DNA from: Candidatus Tectomicrobia bacterium
GTDB lineage: Bacteria > UBA8248
Length of the DNA stretch: 64,000 nt
Direction: 5' to 3'
Assembly (NCBI GenBank): GCA_016192135.1
Contig: JACPUR010000025.1
Coordinates: forward strand, 1-64,000
Both the position numbers and the translations under genes were made by a program. Shown here piece by piece: positions 1 through 8,584 of this stretch. The number at the start of each line of letters is the position of its first letter. Positions within the stretch are counted from its first letter, which is position 1. The notes under the pieces were generated by a model. It ran no database searches. It was given only the letters and a program-made list of their open reading frames with translations, and was not told where the DNA came from.

Positions 1-945
1 GAGCCCGCTCGAGACCACGGCCGTGAGGCCGGGGCCGCCGGTGCGCTGGCCCGTCAGGCGGAAGGTGAAGTCGATGAAGAGGCTGCCCAGGCCCGTCTTC
101 TCCAGGAAGGCGCCCATGACGACGAAGATGACGATGAAGTTCGCGAACACCTCGACGATGAGGCCGGTCAGGCCGTCCGACTCGATCAGCAGGAACTCCG
201 CGATGCGCGCCGTGCGGAAGCCGTCGTGGTAGAGGAGGCCCGGGGAGATCTTGGCGATTGGCGCGAAGTTGTAGAGCAGGAAGGCGGAGCCGATCAGCGG
301 GATGATGGGCCCCACGATCCGCCGCGCGATGTCGATGCTGACGCAGGTGATGAGGCCCGCCGCGATCACCAGCGGAGTGGGGACCGGTCCGCCGATCCGT
401 GACTGGAGGGCCACGTTGTTCGACATCCACCAGAGGACGGAGCCCGTGATGGCGGCCAGGTAGATCCAGTCCGAGAGGGCGAGCCGCTCGGGGATCTCGT
501 CCCGGTTCGCCTCCCGCCAGTAGAGGGCGGCCCCCCCCAGGAGGCCCGCGGCGAAGGCCGAGAGCGCCCCCTTGCCCGCGAACTGGTCCCACATCGGGAC
601 GGGGTCGAAAAAGAGCCAGAAACCGAGGAGGACGACCAGGCCGCAGGCCGTGGCGAGGGCGCCCAGGTGGAAGAACTCGTCCAGCCAGCTGAACCCCAGG
701 CGGAGGGAGGTCAGCCTCCCCTTGTAGTACAGAAGGCAGAGGAGGGCGATGCCGAGGATGAAGGCGCCCTTGAAGATCTCCTCGACCGGGGGGCCGAAGA
801 AGGATACGTGGACGAAGAAGTAGGAGAAGGCCACGGCCAGGAGCGAGGTGACGATGCGGGCCGGGCCCTCCAGCCTGCGGGGGGTGACCACGCCCTCCGC
901 GACGAGGCCGATCTTGATGAGAATCTCCAGGAAGCGCTTGAACAT
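1..945 (-). CDS. TRAP transporter fused permease (4TM/12TM), N-terminal part; cut by window edge
   Basis: The frame is open from an ATG at 945 to the window edge (315 codons). It encodes a very hydrophobic protein with many membrane segments, including stretches such as LLAVAFSYFFV and LVVLLGFWLFF. The conserved TRAP large-subunit type segment with NFIVIFVVMGAFLEKTG lies near the truncated end. The family is the inner-membrane permease of tripartite, ion-driven transporters, fusing the small (4TM) and large (12TM) subunits; full length is usually 600-700 residues. It lies downstream of, and co-directional with, a TAXI-type binding protein, the usual partner of fused permeases. An in-frame ATG at 990 would add 15 residues; GGGGAG lies close to the 945 start, so the start is uncertain. 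Confidence 0.88.
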   Translation of the reverse strand, partial: MFKRFLEILIKIGLVAEGVVTPRRLEGPARIVTSLLAVAFSYFFVHVSFFGPPVEEIFKGAFILGIALLCLLYYKGRLTSLRLGFSWLDEFFHLGALATACGLVVLLGFWLFFDPVPMWDQFAGKGALSAFAAGLLGGAALYWREANRDEIPERLALSDWIYLAAITGSVLWWMSNNVALQSRIGGPVPTPLVIAAGLITCVSIDIARRIVGPIIPLIGSAFLLYNFAPIAKISPGLLYHDGFRTARIAEFLLIESDGLTGLIVEVFANFIVIFVVMGAFLEKTGLGSLFIDFTFRLTGQRTGGPGLTAVVSSGL

Positions 946-996
946 GGCTCCCCAAGCTCGGGCGAGAGAGAGGCGCGCAAGCCTCGTCATGAAAGA

Positions 997-1021
997 GGGG
1001 GGCGGCGGGGCGCCGCCCCCC
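997..1021 (-). terminator. GC-rich hairpin between TRAP binding-protein and permease genes
   Basis: An 11-bp perfect inverted repeat (GGGGGGCGGCG, three-base loop) sits in the 106-nt gap between the two TRAP genes. A smaller AAGCG/CGCTT stem lies between it and the binding-protein stop. There is no long T run, only CTCTTTC on the minus strand. It could be a partial terminator or 3'-end stabiliser that lets the binding protein be made in excess of the permease. Confidence 0.5.
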
Positions 1022-1051
1022 TCAGCAAGCGTGACGCTTGGGCCGGATGGC

Positions 1052-2047
1052 CTAGAAGCCCTTCACGACTTCTGCCGGCACCTTGGTTCCGCGCTCCTTC
1101 CAGTACCGGGCGGCCGCCGGGTGGACGAGTATCTTGTTGGCCTTCAGGGGATCGAAGTCCCCGCTCAGGTCCTTCCAGTAGCTAGCGGCCTTGGAGAGCT
1201 GCTTGAGGTTCGCCGGGTCGGCGACCGTCTTGAGCATGTCGTAGATGGCCTGCTCGGACATGGACTTGTGGGCGATCCACCAGACGTCGTAGGCGATGCT
1301 GCGGGCGGGCGTGGTCACCCCCTTCACCTCTTTCTGGGGCGGGATGGTGATCGGGGAGTAGAACTTGAACTTGTCCGTGATCTTATTCTGCTCCGCCTCG
1401 CTCATGCTGACGTAGCGGACGGGCTTCTGGATCGAGAGCTGGGTGAGCGCGGGGATGACGAAGGGAACCCCCGCCGAGCAGAAGACGTCGATCTGCCGGT
1501 CGCCGAGGGCCCGGGCCGACTCAGCGAAGCCGAGGTAGCGGGCGTCGATCTTGTCCATCATGCCCAGGGCTTCGAAGATATTCACGCAGTTGACGCTGCT
1601 GCCCGAGCCGCGGTTGAGGAGGCTCACCTTCTTCCCGGCCATGTCGGCGTAGGACTTGATGGGACTGTCCGCCAGGACGGCGATGATCTGGCTCTGGGCC
1701 CGCACCTTGGCGACGACCCGGAAGGTCTGCTTGGCGCCGTCCTTCTTGAAGGCGTCCGTGCCGTGCCACTGCTGGTACACCTGGACGATGTGCCCCCACG
1801 CCGTGTGGAGCTCGCCCAGGGCCACCTGGCGGACGTTGGCCACCGACCCGCCGGTGGGGGAGTTCTGGAAGTTGTACTTGCTCCCGAGCTGCTTGTTCAG
1901 GAGCTGGGTGCCGGCCCCGACGGCGGGGGCCCAGGCGCCGCCCGCGGGGCCTCCACCGAAGCGATAGCGCTCGGCGGCCGTGGCGGGCGCCGCGGCGAGG
2001 GCCGCGGCGGCGAGCGCGGCCAGTATCCAAAGGCGTGCGATTCTCAT
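1052..2047 (-). CDS. TAXI family TRAP transporter solute-binding protein
   Basis: The product is a 331-residue exported protein. The ATG at 2047 is preceded by AGGGAGGA at good spacing and opens a Sec signal peptide (MRIARLWILAALAAA, ending near ATAAERY). The mature part shows TAXI hallmarks: a glycine-rich start (FGGGPAGGAWAPAVGAG), NSPTGGSVANVRQVALGELHTAW, and VSLLNRGSGSSVN. The family captures small organic acids (glutamate, carboxylates) in the periplasm and delivers them to the fused permease; the substrate here is unknown. The next gene downstream is that permease. A strong sigma70-like promoter lies about 180 nt upstream of the start. Confidence 0.93.
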   Translation of the reverse strand: MRIARLWILAALAAAALAAAPATAAERYRFGGGPAGGAWAPAVGAGTQLLNKQLGSKYNFQNSPTGGSVANVRQVALGELHTAWGHIVQVYQQWHGTDAFKKDGAKQTFRVVAKVRAQSQIIAVLADSPIKSYADMAGKKVSLLNRGSGSSVNCVNIFEALGMMDKIDARYLGFAESARALGDRQIDVFCSAGVPFVIPALTQLSIQKPVRYVSMSEAEQNKITDKFKFYSPITIPPQKEVKGVTTPARSIAYDVWWIAHKSMSEQAIYDMLKTVADPANLKQLSKAASYWKDLSGDFDPLKANKILVHPAAARYWKERGTKVPAEVVKGF

Positions 2048-2435
2048 GGATAGTTCCTCCCTATCTTGCGCCTCATCCGGCGCGGTCCATCGCTCCGGCA
2101 AGGACGCCCAAAAGATGCGGAACTTGAAGGAGGGCAGGCAACGGCCGGTAACTGCCCCGCCGCTCCGAAGTGAGGTGCAGCGGCAATAAGAGCCCGCAAA
2201 TCAAGACAATCCCCTATGACGATGGGCCGATTATCAGATGCGTGCATGGGGTTGTCAAGAAACCGTTTTTCGGGGGGCCATCCTGCGCGCGCCAACGGCG
2301 TCCGCAGCGTGCGCCCCGTGGGCCGTTTGTGGTAAGGGGAGAGTGCCGTTTCCGGTGCGAATGCACGGGGCGGGTGCGGGGGCGTTCCCGCATCCCCTTT
2401 TGAGCGGCTCCAGGTCCTTCAGCCACGGAGGAGCG
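2048..2435. other. Intergenic region between divergent TRAP and quinone reductase genes
   Basis: This 388-bp region has no convincing gene. It holds the minus-strand promoter at 2230-2258 and a roughly 180-nt 5' leader for the TRAP operon. Open frames that cross it are extensions of the flanking genes without ribosome sites. I saw no clear plus-strand promoter for the gene at 2436. Confidence 0.6.
2230..2258 (-). promoter_or_regulatory. Sigma70-like promoter for TAXI-TRAP operon
   Basis: On the minus strand, TTGACA (2258-2253) and GATAAT (2235-2230) are separated by exactly 17 bp. These match consensus at 6/6 and 5/6 positions. This is the best promoter I saw in the window and it points at the TRAP binding-protein gene. 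Confidence 0.75.
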
Positions 2436-3410
2436 ATGAAAGCGATCCAGGTGCATCAGTTCGGCGGTCCCGAGGTCATGAAGCTCGAAGACGCCAAGGA
2501 GCCCTCGGCGGGCCCCGGGCAAGTGCTCATCCGCGTGAAGGCGGCGGGGGTGAACCCGGTGGACACCACTTTCCGCTCGGGCAACCACCCGCTCGCGAAG
2601 TCCCTCAAGCTCCCCTGGACGCCGGGCGGGGACGCGGCGGGGGAGGTGGTGGCCGCCGGCCCGGGCGTGGAGGCCTTCAAGGCGGGGGACCGCGTCTTCG
2701 GCTCGGCCGCGACCGGGAGCTACGCCGAGATGGCCCTCATGAGCCCCACCCGCACGGCCCAGCTTCCCCAGGGCATGAGCTTCGAGGAGGGGGCCTCCCT
2801 CCCCGTCGTGCTCTACACGGCCTACTACGGCCTCGTGTACAAGGCGGCCATCCGGCCCGGCGAGACCGTCCTCATCCACGCCGGGGCGGGCGGGGTGGGC
2901 AGCATGGCCATCCAGATCGCCAAGGCGAGCGGCTGCCGCGTCATCTCGACCGGGAGCTCCAAGGAGAAGCTCGACTTCTGCAAGAAGATGGGCGCCGACG
3001 TCGCGATCAACTACCGCGAGGAGAATTTCGCCGATCGCTGCCTGAAGGAGACCGGCGGCCGCGGGGTGGACGCCGTCCTCGAGATGGTGGCGAGCGAGAA
3101 CTTCGACAAGGACTGCCAGGCCCTGCGCCGCTCGGGGCGGATGGTCCTCCTCGGCTCGGGCACCGGCAAGAGCCCCCAGGGGACGGTGACGTATCCCCCC
3201 TTCTACTCGAAGGACATCGACGTGCGCGGCATGAGCCTCTTCAACGCCGAGCCCGTCTTCGCGGACATGATCCGGCAAGTCGGCCTGCTGCTCCGCGAGG
3301 GCAAGGTGAAGGCCCACGTGGGCCAGACCTTCCCGCTGGCCGAGGCGGCACGGGCCCACGAGACGCTGATGACGGGCAAGGTGCTGGGGAAGATCGTCCT
3401 TAAGGTCTGA
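2436..3410 (+). CDS. Zinc-independent NADPH:quinone oxidoreductase (MDR superfamily)
   Basis: The product is 324 residues. The ATG at 2436 follows GGAGGA, and longer in-frame extensions lack a ribosome site. The N-terminal GroES-like domain has VKAAGVNPVDTTFR. The Rossmann domain carries AGAGGVGSMAIQIAKASG and then a STGSSKEK nucleotide-specificity stretch. Structural zinc cysteines of classical alcohol dehydrogenases are absent, as expected for QOR-type enzymes that reduce quinones or enoyl compounds with NADPH in the cytoplasm. It heads a likely three-gene set with an FlK-like thioesterase (17-nt gap) and a CoA-transferase. It is one of three paralogues in the window (others at 16464 and 17471). 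Confidence 0.9.
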   Translation: MKAIQVHQFGGPEVMKLEDAKEPSAGPGQVLIRVKAAGVNPVDTTFRSGNHPLAKSLKLPWTPGGDAAGEVVAAGPGVEAFKAGDRVFGSAATGSYAEMALMSPTRTAQLPQGMSFEEGASLPVVLYTAYYGLVYKAAIRPGETVLIHAGAGGVGSMAIQIAKASGCRVISTGSSKEKLDFCKKMGADVAINYREENFADRCLKETGGRGVDAVLEMVASENFDKDCQALRRSGRMVLLGSGTGKSPQGTVTYPPFYSKDIDVRGMSLFNAEPVFADMIRQVGLLLREGKVKAHVGQTFPLAEAARAHETLMTGKVLGKIVLKV

Positions 3411-3426
3411 CCGCGGAGGGAGCGTC

Positions 3427-3843
3427 TTGGGCTACGAGGATATCCCCGACGGCATCGAGGGGACTCATTCCCTCATCGTGGCGGACGAGCATGTTCCCCC
3501 CCACCTGCGGGGGACGAACGCCGAGGTGGTCTCGACCCCCAGCCTCGTGCTGTTCATGGAGATAGCGGCCTTCCGCTCCATCGAGCCTTATCTCGCGCCC
3601 GGGTTCACGAGCGTGGGGACGGTGGTGGAGCTCAAGCACCTGGCCGGGACCCCCAAGGGCATGAAGCTGGAGGTGCGGTCCCTGCTCGTCGAGCGCGATC
3701 GGCGGCGCTTCGTCTTCGTCTGCGAGATCTTCGACGAGGTGGAGAAGGTGGCCGAGGGCCGGCACGAGCGCTTCGCCGTGCCGCGCGAGCGCAAGAACGA
3801 GAAGCTGGCCGAGAAGATCGCCAAGGTGCGGGGCCGGGCCTGA
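3427..3843 (+). CDS. FlK-like hotdog acyl-CoA thioesterase
   Basis: The product is 138 residues, read from TTG 3427 behind GGAGGGAG. It is a single hotdog domain. The catalytic trio Thr37, Glu45 and His71 has the same spacing (8 and 34 residues) as Thr42, Glu50 and His76 of fluoroacetyl-CoA thioesterase FlK, in the contexts STPSLVLFME and VELKHLAGTP. FlK hydrolyses fluoroacetyl-CoA, but most relatives are anonymous acyl-CoA thioesterases. Its position between a quinone reductase and a CoA-transferase suggests hydrolysis of an acyl-CoA made by that pathway. The substrate cannot be told from sequence. Confidence 0.85.
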   Translation: MGYEDIPDGIEGTHSLIVADEHVPPHLRGTNAEVVSTPSLVLFMEIAAFRSIEPYLAPGFTSVGTVVELKHLAGTPKGMKLEVRSLLVERDRRRFVFVCEIFDEVEKVAEGRHERFAVPRERKNEKLAEKIAKVRGRA

Positions 3844-3895
3844 GCCGGGGGGCAGGGCCGGGGCCGGAGCCCGGCCCTGTGGACGAAGGGAGCCG

Positions 3896-5068
3896 ATGGG
3901 CGCTCTGGACGGAATCCGGGTGCTCGACCTCACCCACTACGTGGCGGGGCCCTTCTGCACCCTCCTGCTGGCGGACCAGGGGGCGGACGTCGTCAAGCTC
4001 GAGCCCCCGGCCGGGGACGCCATCCGGCGCTTCCCCTCCTCGTTCGAGGGCGAGAGCCGCCTCTTCCTCGGCCTGAACCGCGGCAAGCGCGGCATCGCCC
4101 TCGACCTCTCCCGCGAGGAGGGCAAGCGGGCCGCGCGCGCCCTGGCCGCTCGGGCGGACGTGCTGGTCGAGGGCTTCCGGCCGGGGGTCGCGGCGAAGCT
4201 GGGCCTCGGCGCGGACGAGATGCAGGCCCTCAACCCCCGCCTCGTCTACGCCTCCATCTCGGCCTACGGCCAGACGGGGCCCTTGAGCGCGCGCCGGGGC
4301 ATCGACCCCATCGTCCAGACCTTCGCGGGCATTCCGGCCGAACAGGCGGGCGGAGGGCCCCCCCAGCTCGTCCAGGGCCACTTCCTCGACTACTTCACCG
4401 GCGCCCTCGCGGCGAACGCCATCGCCCTGGCCCTGCTCGAGCGGGCGAGGACGGGGAAGGGGATGCGCGTCGAGGCCTCCCTCCTCGCCTCGGCGGCGGC
4501 GCTCCAGCAGGGGCGGCTCGTGTGGGCGGCGGACCGCGAGCCGCGCGAGAGCGTGCGCGACCTCCTGGGGGACCGCCTCGCCCGCATCTACGAGACGGCG
4601 GACGGCCACATCTACGTCTACCTCGACGTGGACGGCTTCTGGGAGCGCGCCCTGGCCGTCCTGGGCCTGGAGCACCTGGGCGGGGACGCGCGCTGGCGGA
4701 CCTTCCGGGGCCGCCACGCCGGGAGAGGCGAGCTCATCCCCCGCATCCAGGAGGCCCTGCGCGCGGAGAGTTCCGAGGCCTGGGTGGCGCGCTTCGAGGC
4801 GGCCGGGGTGCCCTGCGCGCGGGTGCGCTGGCCCTGGGAACTCCTGGAGGAGGAGCAGCTTCGCGGGATGGGGATGCTGAAGGAGGTGCGGCACCCGGAC
4901 TACGGCGCGCTCCGCCTCATCGGGGCGGCCTTCCAGGCCGGCGGCCCGGCGGGAGGGTCGGATCTCCCGCCGCCCCGCCTGGGCGAGCACACGGAGGAGG
5001 TGCTGCGGGAGGCGGGCTTCGCGCCGGAGGAGATAGAAGCCTGGCGGATCTCGGGGGCCATCCGTTGA
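3896..5068 (+). CDS. Family III CoA-transferase (CaiB/BaiF type)
   Basis: The product is 390 residues. The ATG at 3896 is preceded by GGGAG. The N-terminus GIRVLDLTHYVAGPFCTLLLADQGADVVKLE and the later SAYGQTGP are typical of CaiB/BaiF proteins. The likely catalytic aspartate is Asp165 in HFLDYFTGALAAN, followed by LLERARTGKGMRVEASLL. These enzymes move CoA between carboxylic acids through an aspartyl-CoA thioester, usually as dimers. It closes the quinone reductase-thioesterase-CoA transferase set. The acid substrate is not predictable. Confidence 0.92.
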   Translation: MGALDGIRVLDLTHYVAGPFCTLLLADQGADVVKLEPPAGDAIRRFPSSFEGESRLFLGLNRGKRGIALDLSREEGKRAARALAARADVLVEGFRPGVAAKLGLGADEMQALNPRLVYASISAYGQTGPLSARRGIDPIVQTFAGIPAEQAGGGPPQLVQGHFLDYFTGALAANAIALALLERARTGKGMRVEASLLASAAALQQGRLVWAADREPRESVRDLLGDRLARIYETADGHIYVYLDVDGFWERALAVLGLEHLGGDARWRTFRGRHAGRGELIPRIQEALRAESSEAWVARFEAAGVPCARVRWPWELLEEEQLRGMGMLKEVRHPDYGALRLIGAAFQAGGPAGGSDLPPPRLGEHTEEVLREAGFAPEEIEAWRISGAIR

Positions 5069-5088
5069 GGGAGGAGCGCCCTCATCCG

Positions 5089-5118
5089 TTGACCGCCGGG
5101 AGGCCGTGCCCGTACCAT
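5089..5118 (+). promoter_or_regulatory. Putative promoter for alpha/beta hydrolase gene
   Basis: TTGACC (5089-5094) and TACCAT (5113-5118) are separated by 18 bp in the gap before the hydrolase gene. The -35 is good and the -10 only fair. Confidence 0.4.
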
Positions 5119-5186
5119 CGGGGCATCGGCGATTCGCGCCGTTTCCTGCGGGACTCCGCTATTTTTCACTTTTCCTGGAGGATGAC

Positions 5187-6410
5187 ATGATCCGCAAGCT
5201 TCGCACCCAGCGCGACAACCAGCAGTGGATGCTCGACCTGGCGCTCCACATGCGCGGGCGCGTGCAGAACTTCGAGCGCGGCGATTTCCCGGAGGTGCCC
5301 CAGGGGAAGACCGCGCACAACTACCAGATGCTCCCCAAGATGTGGCGCCAGGCGGCCGAGCACCACGAGGCGCTCGCCAAGCGGGCCCAGCGCGAGGGTT
5401 TCAAGGCCACGGCGACGGAGTACTACGATCACGCCATCGAGGCCTACCGCATGGCCCAGCACCCGATCTTCTACGACGACAACCCGGTGAAGATCTACCT
5501 CTGCAACAAGCTGGACGAGATGGTGGACCGCCGCTCCGAGACGGCCACCTACCCCATCGAGCGGGTGGAGGTGCCCTTCCTCGAGGGGAAGAGCATCTCG
5601 TGCCTCCTGCACCTCCTGCCGGACCGCCGCAAGGCCCCCTGCGTCATCTACGTGCCGGGGATGGACCAGACCAAGGAGTCCTTCCCCTTCGCGCAGCGCA
5701 ACGTGGCCGGCGAGCGCGGCTTCCACCTCATCTCCATGGACGGCCCCGGGCAGGGCGCCTCGAACATCCGCAAGATCCGGGCCGTGGGGGACAACTACGA
5801 GCGGGCGGGCGCGGCGGTGATCGACTACCTGATCCGGCGCCCGGAGGTGGACGCCTCCAAGATCGGCATCTACGGCATCAGCATGGGGAGCTACTGGTCG
5901 CTCCGGCTGGCGAGCTACGACCGGCGCATGGCGGCGGTGGCGAGCGCCGTGGCCTGCTTCAACCCCAACAACACCATCTTCACCATCTCCTCCCCGCGCT
6001 TCAAGCAGATGTTCATGTACATGGCCGGCATGAGCAACGAGGAGGAGTTCGATAAGATGGCCCGCCACATGACCGTGAAGGGCTACATGGACAAGGTGCA
6101 GTGCCCGACCCTCCTGGCGACGGGAGAGTTCGACCCCTTGTGCCCCCTCGAGGACGCCATCGAGGTGTTCGAGGACCTGACCTGCCCGAAGGAAATGTGG
6201 GTGTTCGAGAACCAATTCCATCCGCTCAACCGCCTGAAGAACCTCGGGGGAGCTGACCACCACCAGCCGATCCTGGACTGGCTCCACCGCGTCCTCGTGC
6301 AGGGGAAGCCGAACAAGCGCCGCGTCGCCTACGTGCGCGAGGGCGGCGACGGCCCCTTCGGCGACTGCGAGTGGACCCCGCCCGTCCGCCCCGGCCAGCC
6401 GTATTTCTAG
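5187..6410 (+). CDS. Alpha/beta hydrolase (FrsA / 2,6-dihydroxypseudooxynicotine hydrolase-like)
   Basis: The product is 407 residues, from ATG 5187 with TGGAGGATGAC just upstream. A helical N-terminal cap region (about residues 1-120) precedes the hydrolase core. The core has YVPGMDQTKES, the nucleophile elbow GISMG with Ser232, the acid loop ATGEFDPLCP and a C-terminal histidine region (FHPLNRL...GADHHQP). The arrangement resembles large-cap esterases and C-C hydrolases such as dihydroxypseudooxynicotine hydrolase. No signal peptide is seen, so it should be cytoplasmic. The BKACE gene follows after 23 nt with its own ribosome site, suggesting a common transcript. The substrate is unknown. 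Confidence 0.85.
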   Translation: MIRKLRTQRDNQQWMLDLALHMRGRVQNFERGDFPEVPQGKTAHNYQMLPKMWRQAAEHHEALAKRAQREGFKATATEYYDHAIEAYRMAQHPIFYDDNPVKIYLCNKLDEMVDRRSETATYPIERVEVPFLEGKSISCLLHLLPDRRKAPCVIYVPGMDQTKESFPFAQRNVAGERGFHLISMDGPGQGASNIRKIRAVGDNYERAGAAVIDYLIRRPEVDASKIGIYGISMGSYWSLRLASYDRRMAAVASAVACFNPNNTIFTISSPRFKQMFMYMAGMSNEEEFDKMARHMTVKGYMDKVQCPTLLATGEFDPLCPLEDAIEVFEDLTCPKEMWVFENQFHPLNRLKNLGGADHHQPILDWLHRVLVQGKPNKRRVAYVREGGDGPFGDCEWTPPVRPGQPYF

Positions 6411-6433
6411 AACTCGTCCCCGAGGGAGGGCTG

Positions 6434-7237
6434 ATGAATAAGCTCATCATCACCAATTGCGCGGCGGACAGCCGAAAACATTCCGGGGCGCCGAAACGGC
6501 TACAGACGCCGGACGCCGTGGCGAATGCCATCCGGGAGAGCTGGAAGGCCGGCGCCTCCATCGCCCACATCCATGGCATCCCCATGAAGCTGGAGAGCTG
6601 GGAGCCGCTGACCAAGGCGGTCCGGGAGCATTGCCCCGAGGTGTTGATCCAGTTCGGCATTGCGGCGATGGGGCTGAAGGGCCGCCAGAAGATCATCCAC
6701 CTCAAGCCCGACATGGCCTCCGTCGCCCTGGGCTCTCATGATTTCGCTTTCGTCGACGGCGACCTCATCATCGAGCACACCCGCCAGGAGATCGAAGATC
6801 AGGTTCGCCTCCTCAACGACAACGGGGTGAAGCCTGAATTCGAGTGCTTCAACCTGGGGCACCTCTGGAATCTGCAATGGCTCCTGGACAAGGGGCTGGT
6901 CGCCGAGCCCATCCTCTTGACCATCTTCTTCGGCTGGCCGGGAGGCTTTTATTCCCCGCCGACGGTCAAGGAGCTGCTTCACCGGATCGAGCACCTGCCC
7001 AAGGGATGCACCTTCTCCACCAGCGTCGCGGGCCTGACGCAGACCGCCCTTGAAACCGTCGCGATCATCCAGGGAGGGCACGTCCGCGTGGGCTTCGAGG
7101 ACGAACCGTACTATGCGGAAGGGGCGCTCGCCGAAAGCAATGCCCAGCTGGTCGCGCGCATCGTCCGGATCTCCCGGGAGCTCGGCCGCGAGCCCGCCAC
7201 GGTCGGCGAGACGCGGCGGATGTTGGGATTGCCGTGA
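6434..7237 (+). CDS. BKACE family beta-keto acid cleavage enzyme (DUF849)
   Basis: The product is 267 residues, from ATG 6434 behind GAGGGAGGG. It is a TIM-barrel of the family founded by Kce (3-keto-5-aminohexanoate cleavage enzyme). These enzymes condense a beta-keto acid with acetyl-CoA to give acetoacetate plus a new acyl-CoA. Likely zinc ligands are His45 and His47 (AHIHG) and Glu222 (VRVGFEDEPYY), at positions close to His46, His48 and Glu230 of Kce. Linkage to an alpha/beta hydrolase and nearby CoA-transferase and thioesterase points to degradation of an imported acid. The keto-acid side chain specificity is unknown. Confidence 0.88.
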   Translation: MNKLIITNCAADSRKHSGAPKRLQTPDAVANAIRESWKAGASIAHIHGIPMKLESWEPLTKAVREHCPEVLIQFGIAAMGLKGRQKIIHLKPDMASVALGSHDFAFVDGDLIIEHTRQEIEDQVRLLNDNGVKPEFECFNLGHLWNLQWLLDKGLVAEPILLTIFFGWPGGFYSPPTVKELLHRIEHLPKGCTFSTSVAGLTQTALETVAIIQGGHVRVGFEDEPYYAEGALAESNAQLVARIVRISRELGREPATVGETRRMLGLP

Positions 7238-7295
7238 GGGAGCTCATCTTCCTCATCCCGGCCCTCCTTCGCTGCGGATGGAGCATTCCCGCGCC

Positions 7296-7322
7296 GTAGG
7301 GGCGTTCCATGGGACGCCCTAC
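7296..7322. repeat. GTAGGGGCG palindrome, copy 1
   Basis: An imperfect palindrome with arms GTAGGGGCG and CGCCCTAC and core TTCCATGGGA. It is a degenerate member of the 16-copy family described in the findings, lying between the BKACE and EamA genes. Confidence 0.75.
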
Positions 7323-7361
7323 ATTCGTCAGGGCGGATGATGCCTTGAGAAGCCAGGCCCG

Positions 7362-8237
7362 TTGGACCCGCTGATCGCCGTCACGTTCTCCGTCACCTCG
7401 GCGGTCGTCTTCGCCAGCTTCAGCGTCCTGGTCCGGAAGACCCTCTCGGTGGGCTCGGCCTACGCCGGGGCGGTCATCAGCCTGGTGGTGGGCCTGCCCA
7501 TCCTGGGCGGGCTCTCGCTCCTCTTCTCCTCGTGGGAGAGGCTGACCTGGGAGGCGGCGGCCTGGTTCGCCCTGGGGGGCCTCTTCGCGCCCGGGCTGGG
7601 GCGGCTCCTCCTCTTCCAGGGCATCCGCCACATCGGGGTGGGGCGCACCATGCCCCTTGTCATGCTCACCCCCGTCTTCTCGACCGCCCTGGCCGTGGCC
7701 TGGCTCGGGGAGCGGCCCGGCCCGGCCGCGTGGCTGGCCACGGCGAGCGTGGCCGCGGGATGCGTCCTCCTCTCCCTCAAGCCCGTGGGGGACGCGGACT
7801 GGCGGCGGGTCCACCTGCTCCTCCCCCTGGGGCACGCCGCGGTGCTGGCGCTCGCCTCCATCACCCGACGCCACGCCCTCCTCATCGCCCCCGACCCGAT
7901 CATCGGGTCCTTCCTCGCCAACCTCGTCTCCCTGCCCTGCGTGCTGGCCTGCGCCCCGCTCTTCCCGCCGGAGGAGCGCTTCCGGGTGAACCGGACCGGG
8001 CTCCTCCGCTTCGGCCTGATCAGCGTGCTCAACACCTTCGCCTTCCTGCTCTTCTTCTCCTCCTTCCGCTTCGGGGAGGTCTGGCTCGTGGTCCCGCTCG
8101 GCTACTCGGCCCCCCTCTTCTCGCTCCTCTTCGCCCGCTTCTTCCTGCGCGAGGAGGAGAGGGTCACTTGGCAGAAGGGGTGGGGGGCCCTTCTCCTCTT
8201 CCTGGGGATGGCCATCATCGTCTGGCAGGCGGCGTGA
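7362..8237 (+). CDS. EamA/DMT family transporter
   Basis: The product is 291 residues with about ten hydrophobic segments in two EamA repeats, starting with LIAVTFSVTSAVVFASFSVL and ending with GWGALLLFLGMAIIVWQAA. The charged motif WLGERPGPAAW closes the first repeat and FLREEERVTWQK the second, as is usual for drug/metabolite exporters. The only usable start is TTG 7362, which has no convincing ribosome site, so the N-terminus is uncertain. It is an inner-membrane protein of unknown substrate. Confidence 0.85.
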   Translation: MDPLIAVTFSVTSAVVFASFSVLVRKTLSVGSAYAGAVISLVVGLPILGGLSLLFSSWERLTWEAAAWFALGGLFAPGLGRLLLFQGIRHIGVGRTMPLVMLTPVFSTALAVAWLGERPGPAAWLATASVAAGCVLLSLKPVGDADWRRVHLLLPLGHAAVLALASITRRHALLIAPDPIIGSFLANLVSLPCVLACAPLFPPEERFRVNRTGLLRFGLISVLNTFAFLLFFSSFRFGEVWLVVPLGYSAPLFSLLFARFFLREEERVTWQKGWGALLLFLGMAIIVWQAA

Positions 8238-8256
8238 GATGCCGGGGGCGCCATCG

Positions 8257-8286
8257 GTAGGGGCGGGGTTTCAAACCCGCCTCTGC
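8257..8286. repeat. GTAGGGGCG palindrome, copy 2
   Basis: The left arm is GTAGGGGCG, the core GGGTTTCAAACCC, and the right arm is degenerate (GCCTCTGC). Confidence 0.75.
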
Positions 8287-8556
8287 GGAGGAGCCGGAGG
8301 ACCCATGATTCACAGGAACATCACCGGCGGGATGGCGGTTGGTTTGCCCCCTCCCGCCGGGAGGTCGGGCCCGCATGGGCCCGAGGGGGGAGGGAGGGCC
8401 GCTCGTGGCATTTCCCCCGCCCCTTCCCCTCCCCCGGAGGGGGAGGGGGTCTGCGGTGCCTGGGCCGCCGCATGGGCCGATGCGGATTTCAAATCCATCC
8501 TGCGGACCAACCGGCAGGCCGGTGATTCGCAGGAACCTCACCGGCGCGATGCGTCC

Positions 8557-8584
8557 GTAGGGGCGCACGGCCGTGCGCCCCTAC
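8557..8584. repeat. GTAGGGGCG palindrome, copy 3 (perfect)
   Basis: A perfect 28-bp palindrome with core CACGGCCGTG. It is identical to the copy at 18481. Confidence 0.85.
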
